A stretch of 64,000 nucleotides of DNA from Lenzites betulinus. Lineage: Eukaryota > Basidiomycota > Agaricomycetes > Polyporales > Polyporaceae. Position 1 is the first letter of the stretch. Every line of letters starts with the position of its first letter. The stretch covers positions 434,001 to 498,000 of the forward strand of contig JABYQU010000013.1 of assembly GCA_022264855.1 (NCBI GenBank). Reading direction: 5' to 3'. The translations under genes and the position numbers were made by a program. Under the pieces are notes generated by a model, which saw only the letters and a list, made by a program, of their open reading frames with translations, was not told the origin of the DNA and did no database searches. Below, piece after piece: positions 55,252-64,000 of this stretch.

Positions 55252-57801
55252 ATGGACGTCGTCAGCCGCCGACTCAGTGACTCAGATAAAAGTGCAGCCC
55301 CTTCATGCAGCTCGAGTGGCGCAGCCCCAGTCGTTCGTCGAACCCTTCGTGGGCTGCGCGGAGTGCTTAAGAATATGCTGAACATGCCCCTGGATATATT
55401 GATTAAGGTGTGCATAACGTTACTATTGTAACTTTCAAACAAGCTTATAACGCTTCGTCGTTGGCCACATCGTCTAGATATTTGAATTTTTGCATCCCCG
55501 GGACCTCCTGAACCTCGCACGCACTACGGGAAGTTTCCGTGCTTTCCTAATGAGCCGCACCTCTGCTTTGTATTGGAAGAGAGCGCGGCAGTCCGTCGAA
55601 GGGCTGCCAGACTGCCCTCCCCATCTCAGCGAGCCCGCCTACGCTAACTTGGTGTTCTTTCCACATTGTCATGTGAGATTCGACTGCGTTGTTCTCGAAA
55701 AAGGGATGCTCATCCTAGCAGAACTGTCTGACAGGTAATATACACACTATCATTTACGAGTTTTCTGCTCGTTATTGCCGTCGGTGCAAGAAACATATGT
55801 GCGCCACATATCCTTCCCTCGAACAATTGACAGGACTGACCAAATTTAAATTCACAGGCTCATCAAGGCAGACGACGCAATATATGAATTATTTGAATAT
55901 GTAGAAAAAATCACGGGTATGAACGAGGAGTTCGTTATCTGTCTCATGGGTAAACATAATCAGTGAGCCTTGATGTTCTATCAACTCCACCTGTAACTCT
56001 GCTAGGTCCTGAACTTTGCTCAAGCGAGGATACATACTTTCATGCTCCGGAATGGGGCGAATTCCGACGGTATTGGGCCACGCTCTCCGAGTCAGATTTG
56101 GACGCAATGAAGGTGTACATTCAGACAAGGGTTATTACGGTGAATTTGGTCAAGGAGGTAAGAATTTCCGAGTCCTTGCCTCGATGAGTGGCTTGACTAT
56201 CCCCTTGTAGTGGGCCGGCCTGTTACTCAAGTGGAAGGATCTACAAGAGATGCGCAAAGTGAAAGAGCTTGCTAGAATACGGGCAGAGCGCTTTCAAACG
56301 TATGCGCCATTCCACTGTGTAGCGGACATATAAGTAACGTTTGAATTCCTTCGCGGCAGCCTCTTAGTCTTTCTCAAACAGGAGGGCTGGGAGGAAGAGC
56401 TCGAGTTCATGATCTCAGAGGACTACACAAGATTGTCCGAGATGCCGTTTGCGCGCAAGCCCTCGAAACTGACTGCCCGCTGTGCGTGAAACGAGTTTGC
56501 CTTTCGCAGAGAAAACACTGAACTTGCGTTCAGCTTGGCTCGCTAACAAAAACGCAGCGCACGCTTTCATGGCTGACGTCAAAGCTGCGCGTCTTCGAGT
56601 CGAGCGAATGGCGGTCCTGAACGCTCGTTTCAACGTTCTCGCTCAGAGGATCGATGTCTCTTACCGATCCAGAGGAGAACTCCGCCACCCGGAGTGGGAC
56701 ATGGACCCTCAGGTCATCGACTTCGCCTTTATCCCCAGCCTTCAAGAAATCCTCGACGCTCCGGGCGACAACACTACAGAACCCCCAAATATCGTTGCAC
56801 TGATTGAATGCGCCACCCTCGACTGGAAGAATGCAATGAAAGTGGAACTCGTTGAGCGAGTACGCGCGGCCGTTCCTGACCTTGGCGAGGTTTCGGACCC
56901 TCTGTTTTTGGCGACTGCGATTTTTTCTTGCAACACGTGTTGTGGGGCTGAACGCGTCCCACCTTTGCACTTCCCCGAGTTGCTGGCCCATCCTTGCCTA
57001 CGCTACACGTCTGGTGTGATCAAACCCGGCATGGAAGCCTATGTTGCTACTGTGTACTCACGCTGCGACCCTGGCTACGGGCCGCTCACTCTGGACTGCC
57101 TGAAGGTTGATCTCAGGATGGTACAAAGTCTGCGCTCCATCATTGAAGCGATGGGTCTCAATTCACTACAGGCCACGCGAGCGGAGCTGGACAGCTCCGA
57201 TGTCCGGCTGGTATGTTCTGCGTGTCGCTTACAAGGTCACACGTCGGGTGTAATGTACGAGGCGTTCGACTGGATGCGTGCTGTGAGTGGCCTTCAAACA
57301 AGTTGCGTTGGCTGCGCCAATGATATTTAACACTGCTCCATACTTATATGTAGCTCACTCACAGCGGGATGATTCATGCCGTCAGCGAGGCACTTCCATG
57401 TTCATGGGCCGTCCTTGATCCGAACCTCGCGGGAGCAGTTCGCCTCAGGGAGGATCAACTAAAGGCTAGTATGAGCTATATATTTAACCCCTCCAGCCAT
57501 GAGAATCGCCAGCGGTTCGGATGTCGTCTCTGCCCCTATAGCTGCCTCGGCACGTGGAACATGATGTCCCATTTAGAAAAGTCGGTGTTTCGATGTCCCC
57601 TGGTCGCGCCCAAGTTCCCGTAGCGCTGCTGATCAGGATTTAACCACTTTCCATGTCTACAGGCACACGAATGTCGTTACTTCTACGGGGCTGAAGGAAT
57701 ACACGTACATCCACGTCGACAGCGTCCCGCCCGGCATGCCACCCATCTGTGTGTCTCAGCAGCACGACGGAGGATTTACCGTACCATGGGGTGAATGTTG
57801 A
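55252..57801 (+). CDS. F-box/zinc-binding protein, paralogue B (with C2H2 finger)
   Basis: Exons: 55252..55407, 55478..55672, 55719..55798, 55858..55916, 56006..56157, 56211..56299, 56360..56481, 56534..57282, 57354..57580, 57663..57801 (655 aa). The F-box is NMPLDILIKIFEFLHPRDLL. The Cys/His module is HCHQNCLTGN...RYCRRCKKHM. A helical body is followed by a distal Cys segment (CNTCCGAER, CSAC) and a carboxyl C2H2 finger C-R-L-C-x12-H-L-E-K-H whose last His is created by the final splice. Exon order and several exon lengths copy paralogue A (195 and 195 nt; 746 and 749 nt), so the pair is a tandem duplication. The amino end is about 40 residues longer than A. Function is inferred only. Confidence 0.83.
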
Positions 57802-58036
57802 GTGCAAATTATTCACAGAAGCGCACAGTGGCCATTGCAATTCTTTCAATCTTAACCAGCGCGCGCTGACCTGAACAGTAGACCGTGAAGTTGTATGAAG
57901 TTGTACTTAGTAGGTACCGAGGCAAGAGCTGGCAAACAGATGAAATGTCCACCGAATACCTCGGCAAGTGCCGGAGAGCAGCTATGACCTTGGATGCTAA
58001 AGATTTTCCGCAAGTAAAAGCAACAAAGCAGGTATA

Positions 58037-61000
58037 TTACAAGTACCGGATCGAGTCTATGCCCAGACTGCGTCTGGCATGTATGATAGCAACAAGTTCC
58101 TTTATCGACTCCTCCAGGATCACGACGTTGTCCAGCAGCTGCGAGAGCGTGACGTGCGTGATCTTCGCCCCTTCCTCCTCTTCCGTCTCTTCCGTAGAGC
58201 TGTCCGACGCCACGGTGGGCCCTTCCCCCCATTGCCCAGACGACCCAAACACGTCCTCCTCATCCGGGTTCCACCTCCGTGACTTCGCCGGTGTCCAAGG
58301 CCCGGAAGACGGCGCTGGTGCGAGGTACGGCTCGACGGTGATCGCCCCCGTCTTGAGGTAGTGAGGCCCGAACGGACTGGCTTCGACCGCCCGGGAGCCT
58401 CGAGATGGCGTGGTAGGCTCGGACGGCGTAGGCTTCGTGGGCCTGCTCTTCTTCGGGGTTAGGAAAGACATGAAGGTCGACGATGTCGTCTTCGGCTGCG
58501 GCTTCGGGCGTGACGGCGACTCTGGCGCAGGCGACTGCACGACGGACGCGCCAGAGGACTTCGGGGTCAGTCCACCGTCGAAATCGAGCGCGAGAGTGAG
58601 CGCGTCGGTCAGGTTCTCATTGAAGAGCAGGCCCTGCCGGCGCTCGAGCAGGTACTGGTCGAAGTTGTTCACCATCTGCCGGTAGCGCTCGAGCTGGGAG
58701 ACGAGCCCGTGGAAGATGGTGTGGATGACGGGGCGCGACTGCTCGTCCATGCTCGACGCGGGGAGGATGTGGGTCTCGGATGCGAGTTTCTCCTCTATTC
58801 GGAAGTCGATTGAGCGGTCGTCTCCGTCGTCCTCGTACAGCAGCGCGTCATCCTCTTGATCCCGCGTACGAGAGGGCGTCTCGGAATCTTTGAGGGCGAA
58901 CGTCAGCCATCCGGCTAACGAACGATCTGGACACAGGGCGAGCGTTGCGAGGACGCCTGTCAAGGCCATGTTCGTCTCCGGCGTGTTGGAGAAAAACTTC
59001 CGTAGCGCCTCGAGTACGAGAGAGAGCACGGGGTCGTTGGGGTTGAGCCGATGCTTCATCTTCGCGCGGATGTCCGGCTCGACGTCGAGGCGGAAACACG
59101 GTTGACCCTGAATGGAGAGCAGTGCGTCGCGTAAATAGTGGTCGTACCCGGTACTGAACGCATCCTCGGTGTGATTCGGATCGACGCGGGAGACGAGCGT
59201 AAGGTAGAGGCCCATCTCGCGCTCGTGCGTCCAGTATGTCGTATCGGGCTGGCTGAATACAGTGGCAGATAGCTTCGGATGTGGCTCTACAGCCTTCTCC
59301 GGATCTTCTGTGCCTGGGTATACAAACGCCTCTTCATCGTCAGAGTCATCCGCAGGCTGCGATGCCAGGATGTCTTCGACAGCATCGGGGAGCATAGGGG
59401 GTTCTGGGAAAGAGGTAGCCTGCGGATCGGGTATGACGACCAGCAGTCGGTCCACGCAGAGGGTGCAGTATTGAAGGAGAAGTGATTGGAGGAGCTGGAA
59501 AGCGGCCGTGGCGGTAGGTTGGGATTTTGAACGGAGACTGGTCAAAAGCAGGTCTTTGAGGGTGAACCGTCCCATCGAGGTGAAATATGACGACTTCCGA
59601 CGAGCATCCGGCGCCTCCATCTCGAGCAGCGCCATAGCGGTACTCTTTCTCCGCCGCTGCTTGGCCTTGCGGTTGACCTCCGCCCGGGATTTCGTGCTAG
59701 GAGGGAGCTTTCCACCGAGCATGAGCATTGAGTATGGACGATTGCGAGACTGTCCTAGGTCGTCTGCATTATCCTCACTCATGAGGAAGTCGATCACCAA
59801 GTCCGCGAGCTGGCCGCTATCCAAGGTTCGAATCATGACCTCGATATACGACATCACCGCCACAGCGCTGCCGTCCGCGTCTGAGCACTCGAGGACCGAC
59901 GGGTACAAGATGTTCTCCAGGAAAACACGTCGTACCGCATCGAGGATAGATTGTACGATCGCAGCGCCAACTAACTGAGATGGATCGAGGTTGTCGTCAT
60001 AAGGATCGCGGGAGACGTTTCGTCGGAAGACGTCCTGCAGGAACTCTAGGAGTTTCAGAAAGTGGTCTAGTCTTGCTTTGAAGTCGGGACTTGACGACTC
60101 TTCGAGCCCCATAGCCCGACCCCTCTCCCGTTCGGCCTCGAGCTTGTCCTTATCCTCCTCCGAGACATCCGCTACTGAGCTGCCGAGGATCATCGCCGCT
60201 CCAGGAGTAGGATCTGCGGGAACAGGTGGTTTGACTTCGAGCTTCGTCGGAAGCAAAGAGTATACAGCTGCAAGACCAGCAGCAAGCACGTCCGAGAAGT
60301 CGCCATCTAGGATATATTCCGCGAGTGCAAGCGCTGCGTCAGTGTTAGGATCATGATCCGATCCGGGTAGTGTAGACGTAGAAGAACGGAGGTCTTCCTC
60401 TGCGGACTTGTGCGACCCGTCTACCGGGGACATCGCGACGTCCATGAGGAAAAGCAGCCCTGCCCGGGCGAAGTCGCCGATCTGGCCTTCCCGATGCCAG
60501 AAACGTAGAAGGTAGTTGAACAGCAGGAACTCATACTCTGGTTTCTTCGTTGTCGAGGAGCCCAGTCCTGAGTTCTCCGTCTTTTGCGAAGGCGACGGAG
60601 ACGTCGGTCGTGCGTGAGGATTGGAGTCTGGAGCAGCGGGATCGGTGGAAGATTGCTCCTCGGGCTTCGTGCTCGCTGCGTCATCCTCCTCTTCCTCCTC
60701 CTCTTCCTCGACGGCAAACAAGGGCTCTGGCCGATACCATTGCTTGTCATGGAAGAAGATCATAAGCAATTCGCGGTAAGTCCGTATCCTGCTGCACAAG
60801 ATGCAAAGAAGGTTGACCACTGAGGAGGGCAGTGACTCAGTCAGCATTACTACGAACGGGGAAACACACTACTCACGGTCTTCCTCGTACTCAGATGGTT
60901 GCGTTCGGCTAGCGTTACCGGCGGCACCCATAGGTTTATTCCTACCGTCCAGCTGTTCTTGAAGGTCGTCTCCCACACAGTTGCGCAGCAGTCGAAGGAC

Positions 61001-61620
61001 AGCTTTGTGAACAGCGGAGTGAACGAGGAACTGTTCGTCCAGAAGAACCACCATGTTTTGGACGGCGCGGAGCACCTCTGCCTGGATGCCGAAGGGTCGG
61101 TCGGACTCGCTTAGCTTGACAAGTGTTCCCAGGACATCTTGTATAGTGGTCAGCATGTGGACAGATGTGCAACACGCGAACATACCGTTCTTGAGCAGAT
61201 ACTCTAAACAAGCACCAGTAACCCTGGTTGCGAGCCGGTCGGAAACGGCGGGGCAGGCCCACTGGGAGCGTAAGACTCACCCTTCCTCCGCTCGCGTCGA
61301 TTCCCAGACCAGCGAGTCCACCATCGACTGCAGGTGAGCAGGAACATCCGTGGACTTGATCCCCCTGGTTAACTGGCGTTCATCCGGGTGCAGGAGGGTG
61401 TTCTATTGCAAGGCTATTGAGCGGCGGTACATAAACATCCCCCGATGGTATGCATACTTTGACGAGCACCCATGATTTATGAAATTCAGCCGCGTGGTCG
61501 ACCTTGGTGTATACATGGCCTAGTTAGGCGTTGCTGGATTACAGACCATGCACGGGGGCATACCTCGGTCTTGGGGGTAGGCTGGGTACCCGACCGCAGG
61601 AACTTTGAGAAGTAATCCAT
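58037..61620 (-). CDS. FHF-complex subunit, FHIP/RAI16-like
   Basis: Exons: 58037..60819, 60877..61137, 61186..61223, 61281..61402, 61458..61502, 61564..61620 (1101 aa). Conserved blocks appear in order: MDYFSKFLRSGTQPTPKTEV, GACLEYLLKNDVLGTLVKLS, MVVLLDEQFLVHSAVHKAVL, LVNLLCILCSRIRTYRELL with MIFFHDKQWY, FLLFNYLLRFWHREGQIGD, then the long helical RAI16 region and HVTLSQLLDNVVILEESIKE near the end. Animal and fungal FHIPs join FTS and Hook to couple early endosomes to dynein. Low-complexity acidic (EEEEEEEEDD) and Ser/Pro stretches are inserted. The third-to-fourth exon junction (intron 61224-61280) is the only one giving the conserved frame. Confidence 0.9.
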
Positions 61621-62011
61621 TGGGCCACCCTAGCTTGTTCCTGTATATACCCAGTACCCAGAGAGCCAAATGTAAGACAAGCAGAGATATGAGCGATCGA
61701 GGCCGTGGCCGTCGAGTGTGAACTGCTTGTCGTCACTGCTCGAACGCGTCGCGCGACGAGCGCCCGGCAGCTTCCCTCTCTACCACCACCACCGCCTGTG
61801 CATATTGACGTCTCTCCTTCTTTGTCTTCACGTAAAAATACCACTTAGGCTCGCTACGTGGGCCGAAAGTTCCATCAAATGTCTGAGTGTCAGCCGCAGC
61901 TCGTGTTTAACCTGAGGCTAACAGGAGGCTGACATGCCCTCATTTCGCGTCCATGGGCTAAGGTTCCCTATACATAACATATGCTGCTCATTGAAAACGC
62001 CGTTCATCGCC
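61621..62011. other. Divergent promoter region
   Basis: It lies between the FHIP gene (-) and the coiled-coil gene (+). TATACATAA at 61969-61977 is a possible TATA element for the latter. An in-frame ATG at 61934 lies upstream of it and is not used in my model. Confidence 0.45.
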
Positions 62012-62938
62012 ATGGTTGATCCGGCGACGCCTCCATCGTTCGACGCGTCAGAGAGCCACTCGCTACTCCCATGGCTGGATGAAAGCCTCACTGCTACTAG
62101 TACTCCCTTACTGCTCATCCAACCCGACTACACCGCGGAAACGGAAGATCTAATCGCATTCGATGGACCTACCTTCGACCCTGCGTCATTGACCGCACTC
62201 TCTCCTGACGTTTCTACTGCACCACCCGAGGAACCGTCTCCCCGGACCGAAACTCTAGAAGCCACCCTGCTACCAACGCCTGCAATTGAAGCTACATCCG
62301 ACGTGCTTCCTTCTCTCAGGACCTCCTGGTGCAAGGACCCTCCCTCGCAGAACGTAGAATGCGACCTCCGCGCGACTGTCGACGCGCTCCTCAAGCGAAA
62401 GAAAGCCTCGCAGCGCGGGATCGCAGACGAAAACGCGTCCCTCCGGGAAGAAGTCAGTTTCCTACGGGACACCCTCCGGCTCGCCTCGCCCGAGGACAGC
62501 GACGCGAAGCAGCTCGCCGCCGCGCTCGAGCAGGAACGCACGGAGCGCCTGCGCTCGCAGGCGACGTCCGACGCGCACGTCGACTACCTCGTGGCGCAGC
62601 TCGCAAGCAGCAACAAGGAACAAGCTGCTGTTGAGCAAGCGCTTACGGCGAGCGACCAGGAGCTCGCGGTGTGCCAAGACAAGCTCGCGGCCGCGATGGA
62701 ACGTTGTGAGGCGCTCGAGGAGGAGAACAGGACTGTCAAGTCCTCGCTGGGCCTCTTCGCCAGACAGCGCCCCGGGACCGTTCGCCAACAAATGCAGGGA
62801 ATGCTCTACGAAGTCGCTGAGGAGCGCGCAAACCTGAGAAAACTGGAAGTCTTGGAGCAAGCACAGGAGAAGGCTGGGCAGACACGCGACGAAGTCAAGA
62901 GGATCGGCACTTTCAATGTGTGGCACATTTATATGTGA
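62012..62938 (+). CDS. Coiled-coil protein of unknown function
   Basis: Single exon, 308 aa. The first 110 residues are acidic and Pro/Thr/Ser-rich. From about residue 125 to the end nearly the whole protein is heptad-like helix (ATVDALLKRKKASQRG, SLREEVSFLRDTLRL, QALTASDQELAVCQDKLAAA, RCEALEEENRTVKSSL). No catalytic motif, signal peptide or membrane segment is visible. The ATG at 62012 is preferred over 61934 because a TATA-like site lies between them; using 61934 would add 26 residues. It may be a scaffold or tether; this is a guess from shape alone. Confidence 0.75.
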   Translation: MVDPATPPSFDASESHSLLPWLDESLTATSTPLLLIQPDYTAETEDLIAFDGPTFDPASLTALSPDVSTAPPEEPSPRTETLEATLLPTPAIEATSDVLPSLRTSWCKDPPSQNVECDLRATVDALLKRKKASQRGIADENASLREEVSFLRDTLRLASPEDSDAKQLAAALEQERTERLRSQATSDAHVDYLVAQLASSNKEQAAVEQALTASDQELAVCQDKLAAAMERCEALEEENRTVKSSLGLFARQRPGTVRQQMQGMLYEVAEERANLRKLEVLEQAQEKAGQTRDEVKRIGTFNVWHIYM

Positions 62939-63183
62939 TACGCCTTCCGTTTGCTGAGCGCTACTTTATCCGACAGTACCCCAGACGCGGCAACAAGAAA
63001 CAGAACAGCCTGACGCAGACGAAGCGTGCCGGATTATCAAGCTCGAATCATAACTTGCCGTGAATTGACATTGATCGTACAAGCGGGACATTATCCATAT
63101 CATGTAACAACATGTGTAGCGTAATAGTAAGGCGATAGAAGATAGCCGGTTAGGCTGGACAGTCGATAGTGTGGGTGCAAATC
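62939..63183. other. Convergent 3' spacer
   Basis: AT-richer 245-bp spacer between the coiled-coil gene (+) and the partial gene (-). Nothing recognised. Confidence 0.5.
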
Positions 63184-64000
63184 TCATACACCTGACATGG
63201 TACGCGATCTGCGAGGCTGGTCCCAAGTGCTAGTATCCGCTGCTGTGCGGAGAGGCTGGGAGCTTGGCATTCTGGACCTCCGCATCTCCAACGGCACCCG
63301 GGGCCAGACGGTGACCGGCGGTTTCCTGTGGCGCTGCTGGGATTGAGGTCCTTCCGCTTTACTTGCATCCTGCGGCAGATCTTCGACTTCTTCGATAGAG
63401 GCATGCGTGGGGCTAGAGGATGTAGACAATAAAATATCTTTGTATGACTAGGGATGCCAGAGAGTGAGATGGTACGACGGTGTGATTTTGGGATCGAGAA
63501 CACGCACGCTGGCTCCTCTGATTATCTCTGGCTTCACCCTGGCCAGGGTAATTGCCTCCTCGAGTAAAGGCGAAAGTGGGCAGTGGGTCTGACTGCGAAC
63601 ACGGGGAGCGGCGCGAGCGTTCAGCTGCTCAGTGACGTCGGTGAGTTCTGAAGGCAAGACGAGGGCGGGGGTAGACGTCGTTGGTGCGGGAATAAAAGTG
63701 GAGTTGGCTCTGAGGTTTCTCGTTCGGGTCAAGCTCTGTGAACTTGACACAGATGGAGCGCGTCGTGAATCTGCGAGTAGTCGCGCAAGCCCCTGTAGAT
63801 GCTCTCAGTACCGATGAAAGGAGGTGCAGAGTTGACGCGGACGAGCTGATAGATGTACCTGAGCCATTCGCAGCGCGATTTCCTCGTCTTCGAGGAGGGT
63901 ATCAATGCGGTCTTCGAAGAAGGTATCTATGTGTGGTAAGGTGGGAGAAGACTCCATGTGTAACATCTCTAGCTCGTCGAGGCCGCCGGGAGATGACACA
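63184..64000 (-). CDS. Unrecognised protein, carboxyl-terminal part only
   Basis: Exons: 63184..63412, 63479..63792, 63859..>64000. The frame stays open to the window edge with no ATG, so the gene starts outside. The visible residues begin with an acidic helix (DTFFEDRIDTLLEDEEIALR), then a Ser/Thr/Pro/Arg-rich disordered region (SSQSLTRTRNLRANSTF), a short helix (LSPLLEEAITLARVKPEI) and a basic tail (KPPVTVWPRVPLEMRRSRM). I do not recognise a family. The intron 63413-63478 is chosen because it joins frames in phase; without it the protein would end at 63448 instead. Confidence 0.6.

Noticed and set aside
55673..55740. Stop codon soon after the Cys/His module in F-box gene B
   Set aside because: The stop lies in a frame reached only by using a later acceptor. 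Ending the intron at 55718 keeps the frame open and restores RYCRRCKK, matching paralogue A.
61260..61281. 19-nt intron in the FHIP gene
   Set aside because: Far below splicing limits. The acceptor at 61225-61224 gives a 57-nt intron and the conserved GACLEYLL frame.
1..64000. CRISPR arrays, insertion sequences, bacterial operon signals, rRNA, tRNA
   Set aside because: Eukaryotic gene structure throughout. No direct-repeat array, rRNA block or convincing tRNA was found by eye; a covariance-model scan could still reveal small RNAs.

Overview
The window looks like nuclear DNA of a filamentous basidiomycete, most likely an agaricomycete. It is GC-rich and gene-dense, and almost every gene is cut by many short GT-AG introns of about 45-90 nt. 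Several families are typical of that group: tandem F-box/zinc-finger proteins, an expanded OTT_1508-type deaminase-like family, a basidiomycete-style TEA factor and Ser-rich GPI-anchored cupredoxins. There is no sign of bacterial, mitochondrial or viral sequence. The taxon is inferred from gene content and intron style, not from a database match. All exon models were joined by hand from splice signals, reading phase and remembered family motifs. No transcript evidence was available.

Layout, left to right. 1-423 (-): amino end of a TEA/ATTS transcription factor, cut by the window edge, with a long non-coding leader upstream that contains a 277-bp MITE at 2211-2487. 2765-5414 (+): ESCRT-I subunit Vps23/TSG101. 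7444-10339 (-): inner nuclear membrane protein of the Src1/Heh1/MAN1 family. 10948-11936 (+): class I SAM O-methyltransferase. 12608-14219 (-): secreted GPI-anchored cupredoxin with a silk-like Ser/Gly/Tyr tract. 15922-17288 (-): Mso1-like exocytosis protein. 18489-20241 (+): mitochondrial sulfide:quinone oxidoreductase. 20387-21830 (-): RMP1/NEPRO-like RNase MRP protein. 22031-24708 (+): AP-1 beta adaptin. 24961-26652 (-): 13-exon aldo-keto reductase. 27438-28489 (-): OTUD6-type deubiquitinase.

28.9-33.7 kb is the accessory-looking stretch. A decayed AKR7-family (aflatoxin-aldehyde-reductase-like) gene lies in two pieces on the + strand, at 28.9-29.5 kb and 33.34-33.68 kb. Between them sits an intact minus-strand OTT_1508-like deaminase gene whose base composition is visibly more AT-rich than its surroundings.

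Right half: 34787-35979 (+) opsin-related seven-helix protein lacking the retinal lysine; 36569-38890 (-) transcription factor with two tandem Zn2Cys6 clusters whose exon structure is duplicated; 39768-43782 (+) large disordered nuclear protein of unknown function; 44059-45286 (-) short-chain dehydrogenase; 45771-47489 (+) SET-domain methyltransferase; 47902-49748 (+) UPF0658 Golgi membrane protein; 50170-51081 (-) secreted GPI-anchored protein; 51386-52534 (+) DNAJC9-type J protein; 52959-54848 and 55252-57801 (+) tandem F-box paralogues; 58037-61620 (-) FHIP/RAI16 protein; 62012-62938 (+) coiled-coil protein; 63184-64000 (-) carboxyl end of an unrecognised protein.

The genes do not form one pathway. 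Several serve membrane traffic (Vps23, AP-1 beta, Mso1-like, FHIP, UPF0658), which is probably chance. The most distinctive signals are the split AKR7 pseudogene around the deaminase gene, the duplicated zinc-cluster exon module, a candidate 3-nt exon, and the retinal-site-less opsin.
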